This document shows, piece after piece, positions 60,013 through 62,216 of a DNA stretch of 62,216 nucleotides. The DNA lies in contig DIWI01000052.1 in the NCBI GenBank assembly GCA_002428415.1, positions 18,996 to 81,211 on the forward strand, written 5' to 3'. Below the pieces are notes generated by a model, which had not been told where the DNA came from, searched no databases, and was given only the letters and a program-made list of their open reading frames with translations. A program made the translations under genes and the position numbers. The DNA comes from Clostridiaceae bacterium UBA6110. Lineage in GTDB: Bacteria; Bacillota; Clostridia; Clostridiales; Clostridiaceae. Position 1 is the stretch's first letter. Every line of letters starts with the position of its first letter.

Positions 60013-60800
60013 TCGAAGACCATCCTTCCCTTGTTTGCCTTCTTTCCCTCAAGTTGTGGAGTCTGAGGATAACCTGCAGCCTTGATCTTCTCCTTAAGCA
60101 GCTTGTGCAGCTGGCTATAGGTCAGGCTGTAGCCTGATTCTACAATCGCTTCAATGGCATAGTAGGTCATCGCTCCATGATAATTTCCTCCGATGCTCGC
60201 ATCATATGAATATTCATCACTGGTGCAGCCGGAGAGGAGTACATCCTTCATCCCTGACTGCGGATGTTTTGACTTCCTGTTTGATTTTGCCTTGTATATT
60301 TTCTCGATAGTCGACTTGCCAATGGCATCAGGGCTGAGGAACCTTGGCTTCCTGTATTCCTTGCCTTCAATGAGTCTCGTAACCGAGCCAGAATGGCAGG
60401 AGTCTGAGATTACAGTCAGATGTACTCCCCGTTTCACCTTGGAGAACATCTCCCTCAGCTCATCGTCCAGTATCAGGGTTTCACTGCAGTCGTAAGGACA
60501 CATCGCTTCATCATATGCCTCCTCATCTCCTGACGTGTCCTCCAGATATGTTCCATGGGATGAATTCGTGAACACAATTGTATCCCCCGATGCTGCACCT
60601 TCAACCATCTTCCCCACTGCATCCAGTATGTTCGCCTTCGTAGCCTTTGCATTAGTCAGCATGGTTATGCTGCTCTTTTCAAATCCATAGTGGCTCTCCA
60701 GAAGCTCAGCCCATGCCTTCGCATCGTTGATACAGCCCTTAAGGTCGTTTGAAGATCCCGGATAGTCGTTAATACCTACGCACACTGCCATCTTTGCCAT
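60009..60800 (-). CDS. Caspase-family (peptidase C14) protease
   Basis: 263 residues, a bare catalytic domain. AVCVGINDYPGSSNDLKGCINDA at the start is typical of bacterial metacaspases (orthocaspases). His82 in FTNSSHGTY and Cys135 in ISDSCHSG form the dyad. An acidic pocket region DDTSGDEEAYDEAMCPYD-like stretch (86-104) is typical of metacaspases that cut after Arg or Lys. No prodomain, so activation must come from partners. First gene of the operon: AGGAGG 8 nt before ATG, with a promoter at 61010-61038 and a structured leader. Confidence 0.9.
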   Translation of the reverse strand: MAKMAVCVGINDYPGSSNDLKGCINDAKAWAELLESHYGFEKSSITMLTNAKATKANILDAVGKMVEGAASGDTIVFTNSSHGTYLEDTSGDEEAYDEAMCPYDCSETLILDDELREMFSKVKRGVHLTVISDSCHSGSVTRLIEGKEYRKPRFLSPDAIGKSTIEKIYKAKSNRKSKHPQSGMKDVLLSGCTSDEYSYDASIGGNYHGAMTYYAIEAIVESGYSLTYSQLHKLLKEKIKAAGYPQTPQLEGKKANKGRMVFE

Positions 60801-60825
60801 TTGAAAATCCTCCTTTCTAATAGAA

Positions 60826-60888
60826 AAGGCGCTTGGACCTCTTGTAGAAAGAGCTCCAGCGCCTTATTGCAAACACTAAAAAAGGCGC
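60826..60888 (-). promoter_or_regulatory. Alternative hairpins in the caspase operon leader
   Basis: Segment 60855-60865 (AAGGCGCTGGA on the minus strand) can pair with 60826-60837 to form a long terminator-like hairpin followed by TTTTCTATT. Its AAGGCGC part (60859-60865) can instead pair perfectly with GCGCCTT at 60882-60888. The two structures exclude each other, as in attenuators. A further small stem GGTGC/GCGCC followed by six T lies at about 60880-60897. Confidence 0.5.
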
Positions 60889-60904
60889 CATCCGCACCCC
60901 ATGG

Positions 60905-60982
60905 TCATACTGAGTAAGTTCCCCGATTATTTACGGAAAACTCGCATTCCATGCGGTTACGGTACAACTCGCCTTGTATCAT
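60905..60982 (-). other. Possible 25-codon leader peptide
   Basis: ATG at 60980-60982 opens a 25-codon frame (MIQGELYRNRMECEF and ten more) that stops just before the leader hairpins. The ribosome site is weak. If translated, the ribosome stopping at its end would touch the first stem. The 210-nt gap 60901-61110 holds nothing else besides the promoter. Confidence 0.2.
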
Positions 60983-61009
60983 AATCTTCAGTTCATGTAT
61001 CTTAATCAA

Positions 61010-61038
61010 ATGATATTCCCGCTCTGATATATAGTCAA
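61010..61038 (-). promoter_or_regulatory. Promoter of the caspase-CHAT-C25 operon
   Basis: On the minus strand: TTGACT (61033-61038), 17-bp spacer, TATCAT (61010-61015). Predicted start near 61003 gives a leader of about 200 nt before the caspase ATG. Confidence 0.65.
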
Positions 61039-61084
61039 CCTGAAAATTGTGAATTTTCTGACTTGTTTGAGTAGAGATGGAATG

Positions 61085-61105
61085 CAAAAGGCGGCTGTTG
61101 CCGCC
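61085..61105 (-). terminator. Terminator after the HNH gene
   Basis: On the minus strand: GGCGGC, loop AACA, GCCGCC, then TTTTGC. It separates the HNH gene from the caspase operon. Confidence 0.7.
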
Positions 61106-61110
61106 ATAGG

Positions 61111-61845
61111 TCATTTCTTGGTTTTTCGTATCTCCTGCCTGAACCTCACATAGTCCTTGAGCTCCTTGATTCCTGCTCCAGAGTCCTCCATCATGTGCAC
61201 CATCGCATGGCAGTTGCCGCATAGAGGTATGAAGTCATAAATCAGACTAACCTCTGATTTCACGTCTTTTCCTTTGTAGTGCACCTGTATCAGGCCTTTT
61301 CCTAGCTCCCCATAAGAGCTTTCATAGTTGAAGCCGCAGATCCAGCAATCCAGACCATGCACCTTGAGCACTTCAAGCCTTGTATCAGGGTCATTCTCAA
61401 GCCTTTCATCCGGCTTTTCGAATGGTCCCTGCTTCGTGCAGGCCATGATTTCATGGGGAAACAGAACTTCAGCTATGAATTCAGTCCTTGAAAGCTTCTT
61501 AAGCCTCAGGAGCGGAACTGCCTCCTCGCTTTCTGTGCCATCATATTTGTCGAAGATATATTTGGCCGCAGCGTTGCCAAGCTCACGCGTAAGGTCCTTT
61601 CCCCACCTGAGCTTGCCTCTTAGCTTCTTATAATCATCAAGATAAAGGACTCCATAATAATCATCCTGGTTGTAGGATATCCTTATGTCCCACCTGTCGT
61701 GCTTCTCCATTTCATGGAAATAGAAGAAATCCCTCAGGTAGTTGGGTATCCTTATCTCCCCGTATGATAAAAGAGACTTGTCTATCCTCTTGATTATTAC
61801 ATTTTCACTGATGACCTCGAAAGAACTGAATGTCTTTTCTTCCAT
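61111..61845 (-). CDS. HNH endonuclease-domain protein
   Basis: 244 residues. C-terminal HNH/treble-clef: CWICGFNYES, then IQVHYKGK (position of the first His), FIPLCGNCHAMVH (second zinc CxxC and the final His). The N-terminal 150 residues are an unknown mixed domain with many aromatic and charged residues (FFYFHEMEKHDRW), resembling the EVE/restriction-type N-domains only loosely. Start at ATG 61845 (GGAG 6 nt upstream): a longer GTG-started frame would begin upstream of the likely transcription start. Could be a restriction-type nuclease. It is adjacent to the caspase operon but separately transcribed. Confidence 0.8.
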   Translation of the reverse strand: MEEKTFSSFEVISENVIIKRIDKSLLSYGEIRIPNYLRDFFYFHEMEKHDRWDIRISYNQDDYYGVLYLDDYKKLRGKLRWGKDLTRELGNAAAKYIFDKYDGTESEEAVPLLRLKKLSRTEFIAEVLFPHEIMACTKQGPFEKPDERLENDPDTRLEVLKVHGLDCWICGFNYESSYGELGKGLIQVHYKGKDVKSEVSLIYDFIPLCGNCHAMVHMMEDSGAGIKELKDYVRFRQEIRKTKK

Positions 61846-61878
61846 CATTTGCTCCGCCTTGATAAAGATACTATCTTC

Positions 61879-61907
61879 ATTATATGACAAGTGGATATTT
61901 TTCTCCA
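61879..61907 (-). promoter_or_regulatory. Promoter of the HNH gene with overlapping inverted repeat
   Basis: On the minus strand: TGGAGA (61902-61907), 17-bp spacer, TATAAT (61879-61884). An inverted repeat AAGTGGA...TCCACTT (61889-61910) overlaps the -35 region and could bind a regulator. Confidence 0.5.
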
Positions 61908-62035
61908 CTTAACAGCCTAATTATTTATTCACCTGACTATAGTGACTTTATTTTTAGGACTTTATTTCCCGTATTGCAAATAAAAGACCTTAGTGATAAC
62001 ATGTATAGGAAATTCAATTTCCGGGAGGCAACAAT

Positions 62036-62216
62036 TTGATACTTAATGAAGTAATGAAATTCGTCGAGAGCGAATATGTAATAATAAACAATACACCGTG
62101 CGAAATCTGCGGCGGGGAATATATTACTGAATCAGTGGGACTGACCTTCAACAATGGTCATGCCAGCAATGTCACAACCTGTGTCTGCGAGAACTGCGGC
62201 AACGAGAGGGAGTTCC
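62036..62216 (+). CDS. Zinc-ribbon protein, 5' fragment
   Basis: Runs off the right edge; 60 codons are visible. TTG start at 62036 with GGGAGG 7 nt upstream. The peptide begins MILNEVMKFVESEYVIINN and has two CxxC pairs (PCEICGGEY and VCENCGNERE) that form a four-cysteine zinc ribbon. Divergent from the HNH gene. Too short to name the family; several orphan zinc-ribbon proteins near phage-defence genes look similar. Confidence 0.7.
   Translation, partial: MILNEVMKFVESEYVIINNTPCEICGGEYITESVGLTFNNGHASNVTTCVCENCGNEREF

Noticed and set aside
50437..60800. Type III-E CRISPR (TPR-CHAT) locus
   Set aside because: A CHAT protease and TPR proteins are present, but they are separate genes and no gRAMP, other cas gene or repeat array is visible.
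60905..61222. A 105-codon minus-strand open frame between the HNH gene and the caspase gene
   Set aside because: Its first third is the HNH gene read in another frame, and it crosses a terminator and a promoter. Only its last 25 codons could be a leader peptide.

Overview
This window comes from a low-to-mid GC Gram-positive anaerobe-like bacterium, most likely class Clostridia (Bacillota). The evidence is the Firmicutes toolkit seen together: a PurR-type repressor next to other housekeeping genes, RNase M5, a methionine T-box, PyrR-type RNA elements, a TPP riboswitch with ThiT, DegV, PyrDB plus PyrK, a YabE-type G5/3D protein, strong AGGAGG ribosome sites and frequent TTG starts. I would not name a species.

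Layout. 1-12.7 kb: 5' end of purR, rpiA, murC, a heterodimeric ABC exporter pair, a DUF2500 protein, asnS, two aminopeptidases (M24 and M17), degV, and a TPP-riboswitch-controlled thiamine transporter. 12.7-23.2 kb: the conserved metG/tatD/yabE/rnmV/rsmA neighbourhood, followed by a lipoprotein and an Mrp-type ATPase. Between metG and tatD it is interrupted by a Crp/Fnr regulator, a promoter-driven RNA with a PyrR-binding loop but no pyrimidine gene behind it, and an IS1202-like insertion sequence with a truncated second copy. metG is read from a T-box leader. 23.2-32 kb: a pyrimidine operon (pyrC-carA-carB-pyrK-pyrD-pyrF-pyrE, no pyrB in view) behind a PyrR attenuator. 32-36.4 kb: tRNA-Ala(GGC), a large lipoprotein with an FMN-binding domain and two 215-residue repeats, two small membrane/extracytoplasmic proteins, and aspartokinase. 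36.4-50.4 kb: a folate operon (folE-folP-folB-folK plus an HD-domain gene, an M24 peptidase and a DUF5808 protein), an ACT protein, threonine-to-glycine catabolism (SDR threonine dehydrogenase plus glycine C-acetyltransferase), a SWIM-SNF2 helicase, an rRNA methyltransferase and a MATE exporter.

50.4-60.8 kb, minus strand, is the unusual part: twelve tightly packed genes read as one unit. In order of transcription they encode a caspase-fold (C14) protease, a CHAT protease, an amidohydrolase, a gingipain-like (C25) protease, a small protein, a HhH/DUF4332-PASTA protein, a coiled-coil protein, two paralogous small proteins, a disordered charged protein and two TPR proteins. Three different clan-CD cysteine-protease folds sit in one operon. 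Four consecutive gene products appear to share a domain I cannot assign to a known family with confidence. The operon has a promoter and a roughly 200-nt leader with mutually exclusive hairpins. My inference is a protease-centred signalling or conflict system in which TPR and coiled-coil parts sense or scaffold, and the proteases act on each other or on the disordered protein.

The right edge holds an HNH endonuclease gene and the start of a divergent zinc-ribbon gene.
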